Positions 9,594 through 18,984 of a stretch of DNA of 20,000 bases are shown here, piece after piece; the stretch's first letter is position 1; each line of letters begins with the position of its first letter. Position numbers and translations under genes: made by a program. The DNA lies in NCBI GenBank assembly GCA_018398765.1, contig JAHBMJ010001757.1:51038-71037 (forward strand). The letters are read 5' to 3'. This DNA comes from Chromera velia (taxonomy: Eukaryota; Sar; Chromeraceae). The notes below the pieces were generated by a model. It saw nothing but the letters and a program-made list of their open reading frames with translations, had not been told where the DNA came from and searched no databases.

Positions 9594-12500
9594 ATGAAGT
9601 CCGAAGCTGATGTCATGAATTCGGCCCATTGCTCTTCTTCCCCCTTCTCCACGTTCGCAGTCAGTCAGACGGCTGACGGCGCAGCGATCCCCTCACATAG
9701 TCTGTCTCCTCCACCTCCCGAAGGAGTCGTGACCTCACAGCCCCCTCCTCAGACTGCCCCCATCGCAGTATCTGATGAACAGTTGCGAGGCGAATTGCTC
9801 GATGCTCTTGACGACTTCATGTCAGACTGTGACGGAGATCCTGAAGCCGACTTGCTCGATACGCTGGACGAGATTGACGGTCCCCCCGACGCCGCAATTG
9901 GAGCGTCCCGAGAGACAGATTTCTCGTCTCCCCCGTACCAGACAGCTTTCCAAGAAACTGACACCTCGTCTCAGGATCGTGCTTTGCTAAATGACTTTTT
10001 TGCCCATATGGATTCGATCCCCTCCCCATCTTCCCCCTTCCTCACTGACACAGTCAGTCAGACCCTTGACGGCATAGCGATCCCACCCCACACAGAAGAA
10101 GACGAGACTTCTCCAATGCAGGCGGGAGTGGGAGTGGAGGGGGAATCTGAGACTGCTCCAGCGTGGGAGGAAACAGCGGAGGGGTGTGTGGAGGAGAGAT
10201 GGGGAGAGAAGGAAACGAATGAGTTTCCCGAAGAGAAGGAGCAAGAAAAGTCGGACGACACCCCGAAAAGCAAGGAGGGGGCAGCCTCAACGAGCGCGAC
10301 TCTCTCCGCCTACCCCATTTCTTTCCTTCCTCTTCCCTCTTCACCCCCCCTATCAGGTTTCCTCCCTGGCCCTGCACCCTTCGAGGACGGACAGCAGTCC
10401 GTCCACGCAGAGTTCCCCTTTGTTGCAAAGGATGAGCAAGAGACCCAACGCAACACCCAGCCTTCTGATATTTCTGCCGTATTTCCCTCCTACTTCTCAG
10501 CAAGGCCCCCCGGGCCAGGTGTGTTCGAAGCAACGCAGAAGGAGGAGGAGACGGAGAATGCCGAATGCGAAAGTGGGGTATGGAAATCAGACAATGAGGG
10601 AATGCCCTTCGAAGCCAGGCCAGAAAGGTCTTGTGGGAGAAAGGCAGAGCCTGTGGTGGGTGTACCACAGCAGCCGGTTGAGCCTTTTGGTCCCCTGCCA
10701 GTGTCTCCCCCCCCCTCTGACTGTGGGGGGGCAGGCAGTGAGGTTGAGAGGTGCAGAGGGAAAGGGAAAGACAGTAGGGGCACAAAAGACAGAGGGCCCC
10801 AGAGGGGAGTAGCCGAGAGCGTCTCTGACAAGGAAGAGATCTTGGAGGGGGGGGAGGAGGTCTTCCGAGGCCCCCCAGAAGTAAAGAAATCCAAGCGAAC
10901 ACAAGAAGAGAAGAGGCGAAGGATGCAAGAACAGGAAGAGGATAGCGAGACGGAAGGTGTGCGGCTGATGTGGAATAAACCGTTTAAGTCGTGGCGAGCG
11001 ATCATGGTGCTTAGCAGTACAGAGAGGGTGAATCAATTTTTCGACCCTGCTTTGTACCAACCGAACAGAGCCTGGCTGGAAGGACAGAAATGTCGGAGGA
11101 TGATGAAGGAAATGTATCGAAGTGGGCGGCGGGATTTGGCTCGGATGCGGACTGAGGTTGACACGCAGTTTCCTTTTCCCTCTCTGCCCTTCGGAGAGGA
11201 TCTTCAGGAAGGCGAGGTTGAAAGCGATTCCGAAGAGGAATGCTCAGACGCAGATTCTGATGAGGGGCAAGAACTGCCTCTGGCTTTATTGTATGCCGAG
11301 AAGAGATGCAGTCAAGGGGGGGCTCTGCGAAGAGCCAATGAGTGCAGAAAGGAGGTGAAATGGATGCGAGAGGGGGGGAAGAGAAATACAAATCAAATCC
11401 AGAAAGAGGCCCCCCGCTCGACATTGAAATCCGCCTCTGCCGGCAAATCTCTCCCCAAGCCATCTTCGTCGTCTTTCTCCGTCACAGCAGAAGACGAGGG
11501 TCTACAGCTGAGTGCAGAGAAGCCTTCGAAGAAACAGAAAAAAGGAGGGGGAGGAAGGGGGGGACAGATACAGAGGGCGGCCCTGACGGTCGTGGGGGGA
11601 AGAGGGGGATGTGACAGGAACCGTCAGCCCGATTTGCGTGGTGTGCGTTCCTCTGGGAAGTCCGGTCGTGCAGCAGCAGCGTCGCATGAGCCCCCCCCAG
11701 AATGCAGAAAGGGGACGGACAGGAAAGGAAGAGGGGGGAGGAGAGCGTCCTCTGTCTCTGCCGCCAAAGGCAGAAAAAGGCAGAAAACGGAAGAGGAAGA
11801 GGAGGAGGAGGAAGAGGACGAAGTGCCCCTAGGGGTGTATCTCTCTTCATCCTCTGCTTCTGCCTCTGCCTCTGTCCAAGGGGCAGCTGCTGCCTCTATG
11901 GGAAAGAGGAAAAGACAGCCACAGTCTGCAGACGCAGAAAAAACAACAGAGAAGAAAGGGGGGAGGCAGAAGGGGGGTTCTTCACCACAGCGAGCACGGA
12001 AAAGAAGTCCCTCCTTTGAGGATGGAGATGGAGGGCAAGGGAAGAAAAAGAGAGAAGGTTCAGATAGCGCGCCGTCTTCTCTGGCTTCCTGTGCTCCACA
12101 CAACCCTGCAGCCCTTGCAGGTCAGATTACGCTCGAAGCAGGCAGGTCCATGCGGCCCAAACGATGTCGTAGCGCTTCGGGTGGGGGTGGGGGTGGGGGT
12201 GAGAGGGGCGCTCAGGAAAGCGAGGAGCCAGTCAATGAAGAAGACAGAGAGACCTTCTTCTCTTTCTTCCTCTTCGACCAGTGCAGCGTCTGAGTCTGCA
12301 TTCCCTCGCTCCTTCACGCTCCAGGACCTCCCTGATGATATGTCTTCAGAGGGAGAGGAGGAAGGGGACAGACAGGAGCGAAAGGGAAGTTGCACGAAGG
12401 AGTACGAGGAGGCTCTGAAAGCTTATGTGCGGGACAGAAGGCACGATATGACGTGAGTAAGTGCCGGGTTGCTTGTCTGCATGCCTATTCTTTCTCTTCT

Positions 12501-13353
12501 TGTTTCATCATGATTGATTGTTTGTGCGCAGATTCGTCAAAAGTGTTGAAGCTTTTTCTTCTTCACCCTTCCTTCCTTACTTGTTCCACTGTTTCTTCCT
12601 GTCCCTTTTTCGTTGAGCAACTCCCTCTCTTTCTCTTGTGTGTCTCCTCGCCTCTGGGGATTGTTTCTGGTTTCTGAAGTTTGATTCGACCGGATGAATC
12701 TCCCTTAATTCTCACGACTTTCAATTGCAGGAAGAACATCAATGTGAACCGACTTCCGGGCAGCTACAGACTTGAAACAACGGCGAGGGACGAGAGGGCA
12801 GATCAGAGTGAGTGAGTAGATCAGTCAGCTATGCCTGTTGTTGGCGGGTGGATCCGGTTTCTTCTCTACTATCTGCACGAGCACATGCCATGCAGGCGAC
12901 ATCGAATGTCGAGTGGGTATCCATCGTCATGTGTGTGTCTATCTGTACGGGTATCCCTCGTCATGTGTGTGCCTATCTGTTTGTACCTTTGGTTTGTGCG
13001 GGGAGAAGCGAAGGGGAAGAACGCATGCAAATGACGATTCGGGGTGTCTGCCCTTAGCAGCACCTAGATAAAAGAGGGGCGTGAACCACGTGACAGAGAG
13101 CTGTAGACAAAAAGAGAAAATTTATCCAGACGAGCATGTGCATAAAATCAGTGTTTCGGTTTCAATCCTTCAAGTTGTGGCGTCGTGTTTGGGTCCTGTA
13201 TGCAGGATCAGCAGAGAACCCCGGCGAGTTTCTGGTGAGGAGATGGGTGGAGCCGAAGATTCTTCACGGCAAAGTGGTGGCTGTGATCGGGGACGGTGTG
13301 TCTGTGAGGAAGTGAGTCGTGTTCTTTAAAAACTCTTTCTTTCTTTCTTTCTT

Positions 13354-13422
<69 letters not shown>

Positions 13423-13427
13423 CCGTA

Positions 13428-13461
<34 letters not shown>

Positions 13462-15822
13462 GTGTTTGTATGCGCATCCGTGCGCCCGTGTGCGTGTGTG
13501 TGTTTTCGCCTCTCTTCCTTCATGCGTTTCTTCGTCTCGTAAGTGCGGTTCCGTTCGTCTGTGTGTCCGTCAACAAAGAGGAAAGAACATGCATTCTCTA
13601 CGCCTGTCTGTCCGTCAACAAAGAGGAAAGAACATGCATTCTCTACGCCTGTCTGTCCGTCAACAAAGAGGAAAGAACATGCATTCTGTACGCCTGTCTG
13701 TCCGTCAACAAAGAGGAAAGAACATGCATTCTGTCGTTTTTTGTCCGTGGAAATGCGGAGGGCAAAAAAAAAAATCTTTCTGTCTCGTGATTCTTTTGTG
13801 AAGTGATTTTGTCGTGGTGTCCACAACGGATTTGGATTTTTGAGAAGAGAATACAAGAGAGAAGAGAGGAGAGCAGACGCTGCTTTGTTGTCACAGCAGC
13901 CTGACTGACTTTGTGGACATTGCTCTCCTCTATCTGTGTCTCCACAGCATTTCTTTTGCTGGATTTGATTTACTGCGATCTTCTTTGATCCACCTTTTGG
14001 TCGATTTAGGTTTCTTTCAGCTGCTCAGTGTTGGTGTTTTTTTTTTCGTGGTTTCTTCTTCTGTGGGACTTTCTTTTACATCTTTTGTGTGCCTGCTTGC
14101 ACTGATGGACAAACACGCCGAGAGTCTCTTGGTCTCTCTCTCTCTGTCTCTCTCTCCCTCTCTCTTTCTCAGCAGTGGACCCGTTTTCTTCTTTGTGCGA
14201 CTTTGTGTGTGCAGGTCAAAACTCGGGAAAGATGCGGGGAACGGCCTCTTTGCCGCGCAGTGAGTAGGTGCTTGGAGCTTTCGTTTGAGAGAAATCAGTA
14301 GGGAATGATTGCGTGCTCACCGATTTCGATTTCAGGCCAAGAAAGGGACAAAGAATAGATGATTGGAGATTTCGGCCTGAGGAATGGATGATTGATTGTC
14401 GTACGGCTTGCAGTGACTTCGAGAAGCATGACAGCATCACCGAATACGTTGGTCACATTATCGACCAGAAGACGGCCGACCAACTTCGGGAGGAGGGAAA
14501 GGACTCCCACATCATGACGGTCGTGCGAGGGTGGCAGGCCTTGGACGGACTGGTCGGTCCTTTGTGCCTCCTACCTGCATTTTCATGTACTCGTATATGT
14601 GTCTGCATTCTCGCATGGCAAGGCAAGAGCACATGTCTGTAAACTTACAAGGATTGAGTGAATGCGCTTCCCCGAACGAAAATTGATACTTTATGGCACA
14701 CGCCCTCCGTACGAATCCTCTGGCGCCGTGGTACCACCATTTCACGAAATCGGGTCGTGTCTGTCTCTTTGTAAATAGCCTTGTCTGTCAATGGGGTTTA
14801 GTGAAATGACGGTCGCAGTGGGGGGGTGGCGTCGAGTCCTCGGCGCTCCTGGCGCAATTGTTTCAAAGCAGGATCGCCAGGTTTGCCCCCTCGCTTTTCC
14901 GCCCATTCTGTCTAGATCGCATTCCTCTACACTCACGACCGACTCCTTTCTTCGTCGCCCTCCGTTAACTCTCGATCGATCGATTGATCGATCGCTCGTT
15001 GCATGCATGCATGATGGACGAATGGAAGAATGGATGGATGAGTGAATGAATAAATGAATGAGTGAATGAATGAATGAATGAGTGAATGAATGCATGGATG
15101 GAAATATGCAGAAGGACATCATGCCCGGCACCGGAGGCGGTCAATTTGCCAACGACGGCACGAGGAAGATCAACGGGAAATCTCCTGGGATCAATGCGAA
15201 GAGAGAAGTCATATTTGACAACGAAATCGTCAGTCAGTCAGTCCGACAGTCCGACAGCGCATCTATCCGTAGTGCGAAAAGGGACGACATCTAGTCCGCC
15301 TGTCTGCCTTCTCACTCCGAAAGAAAGAGAGACAAAGAGACAAACAGAAAGAAATAGAGGAAGGAAGAAAGAAGGCGATAGCGACGGAAGGATCGAACGG
15401 AGGAAAGGAGGGAGAAAGAAAAACGGGATGCGGAAAAGACAAAAGCACAAAAAGAAGAAGAAAGAAAAGCGCAAAAGGAATGAGTCCAAAAGACAGACAC
15501 ACGATTCGCTTGTCATGTTGTCAGCCTGGCTGAGAAGCGGGGGGGGAACCAGCCGCGTTGTTCATGAATGAATACATGGTCGCATTGTGAGGTGTGAGAG
15601 ATTCTTGAAAGAAGGGCAGATAGAGAGGTCCTCACTGACTGAGTCTTTTCTTGTCGCTCTCACTTCATGGTGAAATGCATCATGTGAGGCCGCAGGGCGA
15701 CTACCGGGTGTACCTCAAGGCAACGAAGAGGATTCCAAAGAGACAGGAAATCCTGATTTCGTCAGTCAATCTGCCTTCTTTCCTTCCTTCCTTTATTCCT
15801 CTTTCTCTGCTTCTCACTGTAC

Positions 15823-15857
<35 letters not shown>

Positions 15858-15960
15858 TTCCTTTCTTTCTTCCTTCCTTTCTTTCTTTCTTTCTTTCTTT
15901 GTGCCTGCCTGCCTGCCTGCCTAGCTGCCTGACGAAGAGAAAAGGAAAGAAAGGACGATA

Positions 15961-16000
<40 letters not shown>

Positions 16001-16192
16001 TGTGTTCATGAAGAAAAAGAGGGAGAAGAAGAAACATATAGTTTGTCTGTGTGTCATGAAGAAAAAGAAGGAGGCGAAAGAACATATAGTCTGTCTCTCT
16101 CTCTGCCTGTCTGTCTGTCTGTGGAAAAAGTGAAGTGAAGGAAAGACGATATAGTCTGTTTGTCTGTCTCTCTCTCTCTGTCTGACGATATA

Positions 16193-16224
<32 letters not shown>

Positions 16225-16777
16225 GTCTGTCTGTCTGTTTGTCTGTCTCTCTCTCTCTGTCTGACGATATAGTCTGTCTGTCTGTCTGTGAAGGGAGAAG
16301 AAGAAACATATAGTCTGCCTGTCTGTCGCAGACATGATTCGGAAAAAGTGAAGTGAAGAAAAGACGATTAGTCTGTCTCGGACATGAAGAAAAGAAGGGA
16401 CAAGAAGAAACATATAGTCTGTCTCAGTCATGGGAGCGGACCCAAGAGGCGCCTAAGTCTGCTCTCTTGGCCCGCCTTCCGCCTGTCTGATTATCAGTGC
16501 CTTCAGTGCTTTCTTTGACTATTCGAAGGTTTTTGTCTTTCTTGTTTTAGTTTCGTTTTAAAATGAAAAAGAAAGAAAAAGTCATTCTTGAAAGGAAAAA
16601 GAAACAACAAAAAAGAAAAAAAGAAGTCATATAGTCTGTCTGTCGTTCTTTTTCCTTCCTTTCTTCGTGCCCTTCTCTTTTTGTACAGTGGCGCTCTCTC
16701 TTCTTCGATTTGTTCTAGGAGCAAACCTACACGTTGCCAGTCTTTTGCATCTTCTCTCTCTCTCTCTCTGTGTCACA

Positions 16778-16809
<32 letters not shown>

Positions 16810-17110
16810 GGGGGGTGTTACGGTCCGCCCGCCGAGGTCGCTGCGTAAGGGACCGTCTTGCAAGGCAGGAAGACTCCGGGAGACTCACAGGCAAACGGGG
16901 AGATTCATCTCATCTTTTCTTCTTACCATCATAGCCCTGCACGGACGTCGGCAGATCCCCCGATATCCCCATCGTCACCTGCGCTTCAATCAATCCGTGT
17001 TGTTCTCCTCCTCCTTTTAGATTTTCTCACACGTCCCTTCGCTCATCTCTCCTTCCTTGCCCTGCAGCTACGACAAGCACTACTGGGCCATCCGTGAGGA
17101 GGCTCAGTGA
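9594..17110 (+). CDS. SET-domain protein with AP2-like segment, eight exons
   Basis: Likely a nuclear protein methyltransferase-like factor; the substrate cannot be told. Exons: 9594-12452, 12731-12807, 13206-13311, 14215-14259, 14414-14552, 15112-15228, 15696-15760, 17068-17110. From 12453 on all junctions are GT..AG and in phase; the stop is TGA. Exon 1 encodes an acidic, Ser/Pro/Glu-rich region, a basic nuclear-signal-like stretch (residues about 431-445), an AP2-like segment (about 455-505: GVRLMW, KSWRA, FFDP) and acidic/basic low-complexity tails. The SET domain (about 1015-1140) shows GNGLFAA, DFEKHDSITEYVG, GGGQFANDG, RVYLKATKRI and EILISYDKHYW. No post-SET cysteine cluster is seen. 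Exon 1 needs a net change of one base between about 12180 and 12230 to join frames, giving about 1149 residues; otherwise a short intron is hidden there. The ATG at 9594 is first after an in-frame TGA. The SET call is strong, the AP2 call moderate. Confidence 0.85.
9637..10092 (+). repeat. Duplicated coding motif in exon 1
   Basis: A segment at about 9637-9702 recurs at about 10027-10092, offset by about 393 bases (131 codons). Both encode an SPF-T--VSQT-DG-AIP-H pattern, and the DNA shares CAGTCAGTCAGAC at 9658 and 10051. Between them lies another internal echo (ELLDALDDF and DLLDTLDEI). The repeats are in frame, suggesting protein-level duplication. Confidence 0.65.
10956..11117 (+). other. 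AP2-like DNA-binding segment (domain)
   Basis: Residues about 455-508 read GVRLMWNKPFKSWRAIMV, then ERVNQFFDP, then a basic helix-like stretch (AWLEGQKCRRMMKEM). This has the order of an AP2/ERF domain: GV-x-x-strand, W-R-A strand, FF strand, then an amphipathic helix with Ala and Arg. It is the only ordered-looking island in a low-complexity exon. Divergence is considerable, so a profile search is needed to confirm it. Confidence 0.45.
12180..12230 (+). other. Frame transition inside exon 1 (G-rich tract)
   Basis: Upstream the frame starting at 9594 reads well through SMRPKRCRSAS and then a glycine run from a (GGGGGT)n tract. Downstream the other frame (codons at positions 1 modulo 3) reads a serine-rich stretch and leads into exon 2 in phase. 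The old frame stops at 12291-12293. One surplus base, or a removed segment of length 1 modulo 3, is needed. The G-tract is a likely place for a sequence error. Confidence 0.6.
12915..12980. repeat. 34-nt duplication in intron 2
   Basis: A unit beginning gggtatcc at 12915 repeats at 12949, with one substitution (CCATCG to CCCTCG) and one other change. It lies within the intron between exons 2 and 3 of the SET gene. Confidence 0.8.
13334..13503. repeat. (CTTT)n(CT)n(GT)n microsatellite in intron 3
   Basis: CTTT units (13334-13360) pass into CT (13361-13386), then two GT runs separated by ATCCGTATGC. It begins only about 20 bases after the exon 3 donor at 13312. Confidence 0.95.
13565..13735. 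repeat. 45-nt minisatellite, four copies, intron 3
   Basis: Units start with gtccgtcaacaaagagg at 13565, 13610, 13655 and 13700, the last being partial. The copies are nearly identical, differing at one base (CTCTA or CTGTA). The period is a multiple of three and the unit has no stop in any forward frame, so three parallel repetitive reading frames appear. Position inside an intron argues against translation. Confidence 0.95.
14945..15100. repeat. GATC-type and (GAAT)n simple repeats in intron 5
   Basis: Overlapping ATCGATCG and GCATGCATGCATG words (about 14970-15012) lead into ATGGATGG and GAATGAAT arrays (15015-15095). These end immediately before the exon 6 acceptor at 15111. Confidence 0.85.
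15300..15500. repeat. Purine-rich tract in intron 6
   Basis: The plus strand is dominated by GAAA, GGAA and AAAG words over about 200 bases. Long Lys/Arg frames on this strand and Phe/Leu/Ser frames on the other are products of the composition. Confidence 0.7.
15777..15924. repeat. (TTCC/TTTC)n and (GCCT)n repeats in intron 7
   Basis: TTCC units give way to long TTTC runs (15828-15900), then five GCCT-like units (15903-15924). It starts just after the exon 7 donor at 15761. Confidence 0.95.
15954..16640. repeat. Composite TGTC array with recurrent ATATAGTCTGTC motif
   Basis: TGTC runs and TCTC runs are punctuated by GACGATATAGTCTG or ACATATAGTCTG headers at about 15954, 16034, 16082, 16145, 16184, 16263, 16306, 16363, 16410 and 16628. 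Most headers are preceded by an A/G-rich segment (ATGAAGAAAA or GAAGAAGAAA type). This is a higher-order repeat built from a microsatellite plus a spacer. Asp-Arg-Gln-Thr frames on the minus strand are repeat translations. Confidence 0.85.
16753..16805. repeat. (CT)n(GT)n microsatellite in intron 7
   Basis: A CT run is followed, after TGTCACAG, by a GT run of about 13 units. Confidence 0.95.
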
Positions 17111-17640
17111 ATGACCGGGAGGGCTCTCTCTATGGCTCTGGTCCCTTTTTTCTTTTTTGTGCCCTGCATGCTGCGCACCAGAAGAGGAAAATGTTCCGAG
17201 CCAAAATCTCTCGATGGACCAATCGAGCGGTGGTCCCACGATGCACAGACGGATGAACGGATTGATGCCTGCATGAATGTGCCGGGCTGGAAGAGTCGGA
17301 AGACACGCGGCCGGTCCAAGTGGATGGATCGATTTTTACCGGATTCCCTCGACCGATCCATGAAACAGCAGTCTCCGGGAGAGGGGGGGAGAGCTAGAGC
17401 AGAGGACAGAGGACAGCGGTCTCTCAGGAGATCGGCAGGCGCGAGTGGCTCCCTGCTGGGTTTCTTACCAGCATCGCTTGGTAGCTAGTTTGGTAGTTCA
17501 CTATTTAGACCATTTGTCGAACTTTGCATGAATGCAGGAGTTACACTGGGGAGCATGCTTATTTTCATAAACATGATGGTATACTGCCAATTCAGTGTTG
17601 CATGCAATGCCATGCATGAGCGCCCGGGCGCGCCACGTAC
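17111..17640. other. 3' flank of the SET gene
   Basis: The stop at 17108-17110 is followed by mixed sequence. A 125-residue frame (17111-17488) starts one base after that stop but has no domain and looks like untranslated sequence. No AATAAA lies near the stop. Composition shifts to AT-rich from about 17640. Confidence 0.4.
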
Positions 17641-18560
17641 CCCCCCGATCTAGCTATAGCAATCTAAGAAGAGCGATGAAGATTTATTAGAGCCTCAGCC
17701 TCTATGTACCTAGCCTGAGTAATATGTATTCAATTGGTATTCTGCGGATTATGCAGCGGATAAAAACTATTAAAAAGAATAAAAAAAAAATTCAAAGATT
17801 ATTGTTATAAGAATACTATATAGTTATTTAAAAGTTAAAGCCTTCAAGTTTATTTCGCTTAGTACGACGCTTACATAGATTACAATGCAATCATTACATG
17901 GATTATATTGTGTGAATTGCATGTGCTTGCATGCGTGCTAGTTATCTGACATCCGCCTTACACCATACATTCATGTATATTACTTCACACCATGTACGCA
18001 TATACATGTAACGACACATCCCATCACGACACATGCATGCATTTCTTGCCTTACACTTTTAAATCATTGCAACTGCCGACAAACATGGATGCATTTGAAT
18101 TACGGTTTTGGGATAAGAATCATAAGATTAGAGTATGCTTGCTAGTAGTATACTTGATTTTCTCTGATGAAGTGCAACTGAAAGACAGAGTGATAAAGAG
18201 TAGGGGTGGAGCGGTAGCATGCATCCTCTATATTACTAGTTTTGCAACCTTATACAAATTAGAGTCTAGGTCAGAGTAGGTCTAGTACTTTTTAGAGTAC
18301 TTTGTTGATGTAAATCATACTAAATCTGAAAGTTACTGAAACGCGATGGAATCTAGGATAGAATCTAGGATAAAGTATAAATTCATTTAATTATTCATTC
18401 ATATGTTGTAGAATAGGTTTTACCTTCCACGATTTTTTGCAGTCGAGTTGCTTCGCAGTTGACTGTACCAGCCCGGGCACTGGCATCATACTACATTTCT
18501 TGAGCTCATTCTTTTATAGGTATACAGGATGATGGAATAAGACCGTGGCAATTAAAAAGA
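17640..18560. other. Second AT-rich island, no gene seen
   Basis: Strongly AT-rich sequence contains A-runs (17769-17800), GCATGCAT words and recurrent TCTAGG/TCTAGT words (18260-18375). A 95-residue frame at 17992-18279 is open but poorly protein-like. It resembles the island at 2690-3500 in composition and in a few short words (GCCTTCAARTTTAT at 2946 and 17840). Confidence 0.55.
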
Positions 18561-18589
18561 GGGAGTCTCAAGAAGGAAGGGGGTGATAA

Positions 18590-18960
18590 ATGAATGCAAG
18601 AAGGAAGGAACAAAATAAAGAAAGAAGGAAAAAGGGCCGCCGGAAAGAAGGAAGAAAGGAAGGAAGATGAAGGAAGGAAGGAAGGAAGGAAGCACGGACG
18701 GAAGAAACCGTGGAAGGAAGAAAGCAGGCGAGGGAAAAAAAGAAGAAAGATAGCGAGGGGGAGGGAACGAGGGAGGGAGGGAGGGAGGGAGGGAGAGAGG
18801 GAGGTAGAGGTAGAGGGAGAGGGAGAGAGAAAGAGAGGGGGGGAGAGAGAGAGAGAGAGAGAGAAAGCGAGAGAGAGAGAGCGCGAGAGCGAGAGAGAGA
18901 GCGAGAGCGAAAGAAAGGGAGGGAGAGAACGAGGGAAGGAGACGAAGACGGGTAAGCGGC
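18590..18960. repeat. GA-rich tract (GGAA)n, (GGGA)n, (GA)n
   Basis: About 370 bases of nearly pure purine on the plus strand: GGAA units near 18655-18690, GGGA near 18770-18800, and GA runs near 18840-18900. Glu/Arg and Ser/Leu frames across it are compositional artefacts. It can form triplex-type DNA in principle. Confidence 0.9.
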
Positions 18961-18984
18961 TGGCACGGAAGAGAACATTAAACC

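Larger units (their letters stand above)
14215..17110 (+). other. SET domain, assembled from exons 4-8
   Basis: Joining 14215-14259, 14414-14552, 15112-15228, 15696-15760 and 17068-17110 gives a continuous SET fold: the G-x-G-LF cofactor loop, ITEYVG, the QFANDG segment where most SET enzymes have an N-H-S/C motif, a conserved-looking NAK, and EILISYDKHYW at the end with the expected tyrosine. Introns interrupt the domain four times. Exons 4 and 8 carry only 45 and 43 bases. The phase fit at every junction is the main evidence. Confidence 0.85.

Noticed and set aside
10054-10902. 282-residue minus-strand frame opposite exon 1 of the SET gene
   Set aside because: Pro, Ser and Leu rich mirror of the purine-rich sense strand. 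It has no domain, and the sense strand has the splice-consistent gene.
13319-13856. Repeat-protein frames (15-residue units) at the 45-nt minisatellite, and a CRISPR-like reading of it
   Set aside because: The units are directly tandem with no unique spacers, so this is not CRISPR. It lies within an intron between phase-matched exons.
15701-16309. 202-residue Asp-Arg-Gln-Thr frame on the minus strand
   Set aside because: Pure translation of the TGTC and TTTC arrays in intron 7.
17992-18279. 95-residue plus-strand frame in the AT-rich island
   Set aside because: No domain, no splice context and AT-driven composition. Most likely chance.
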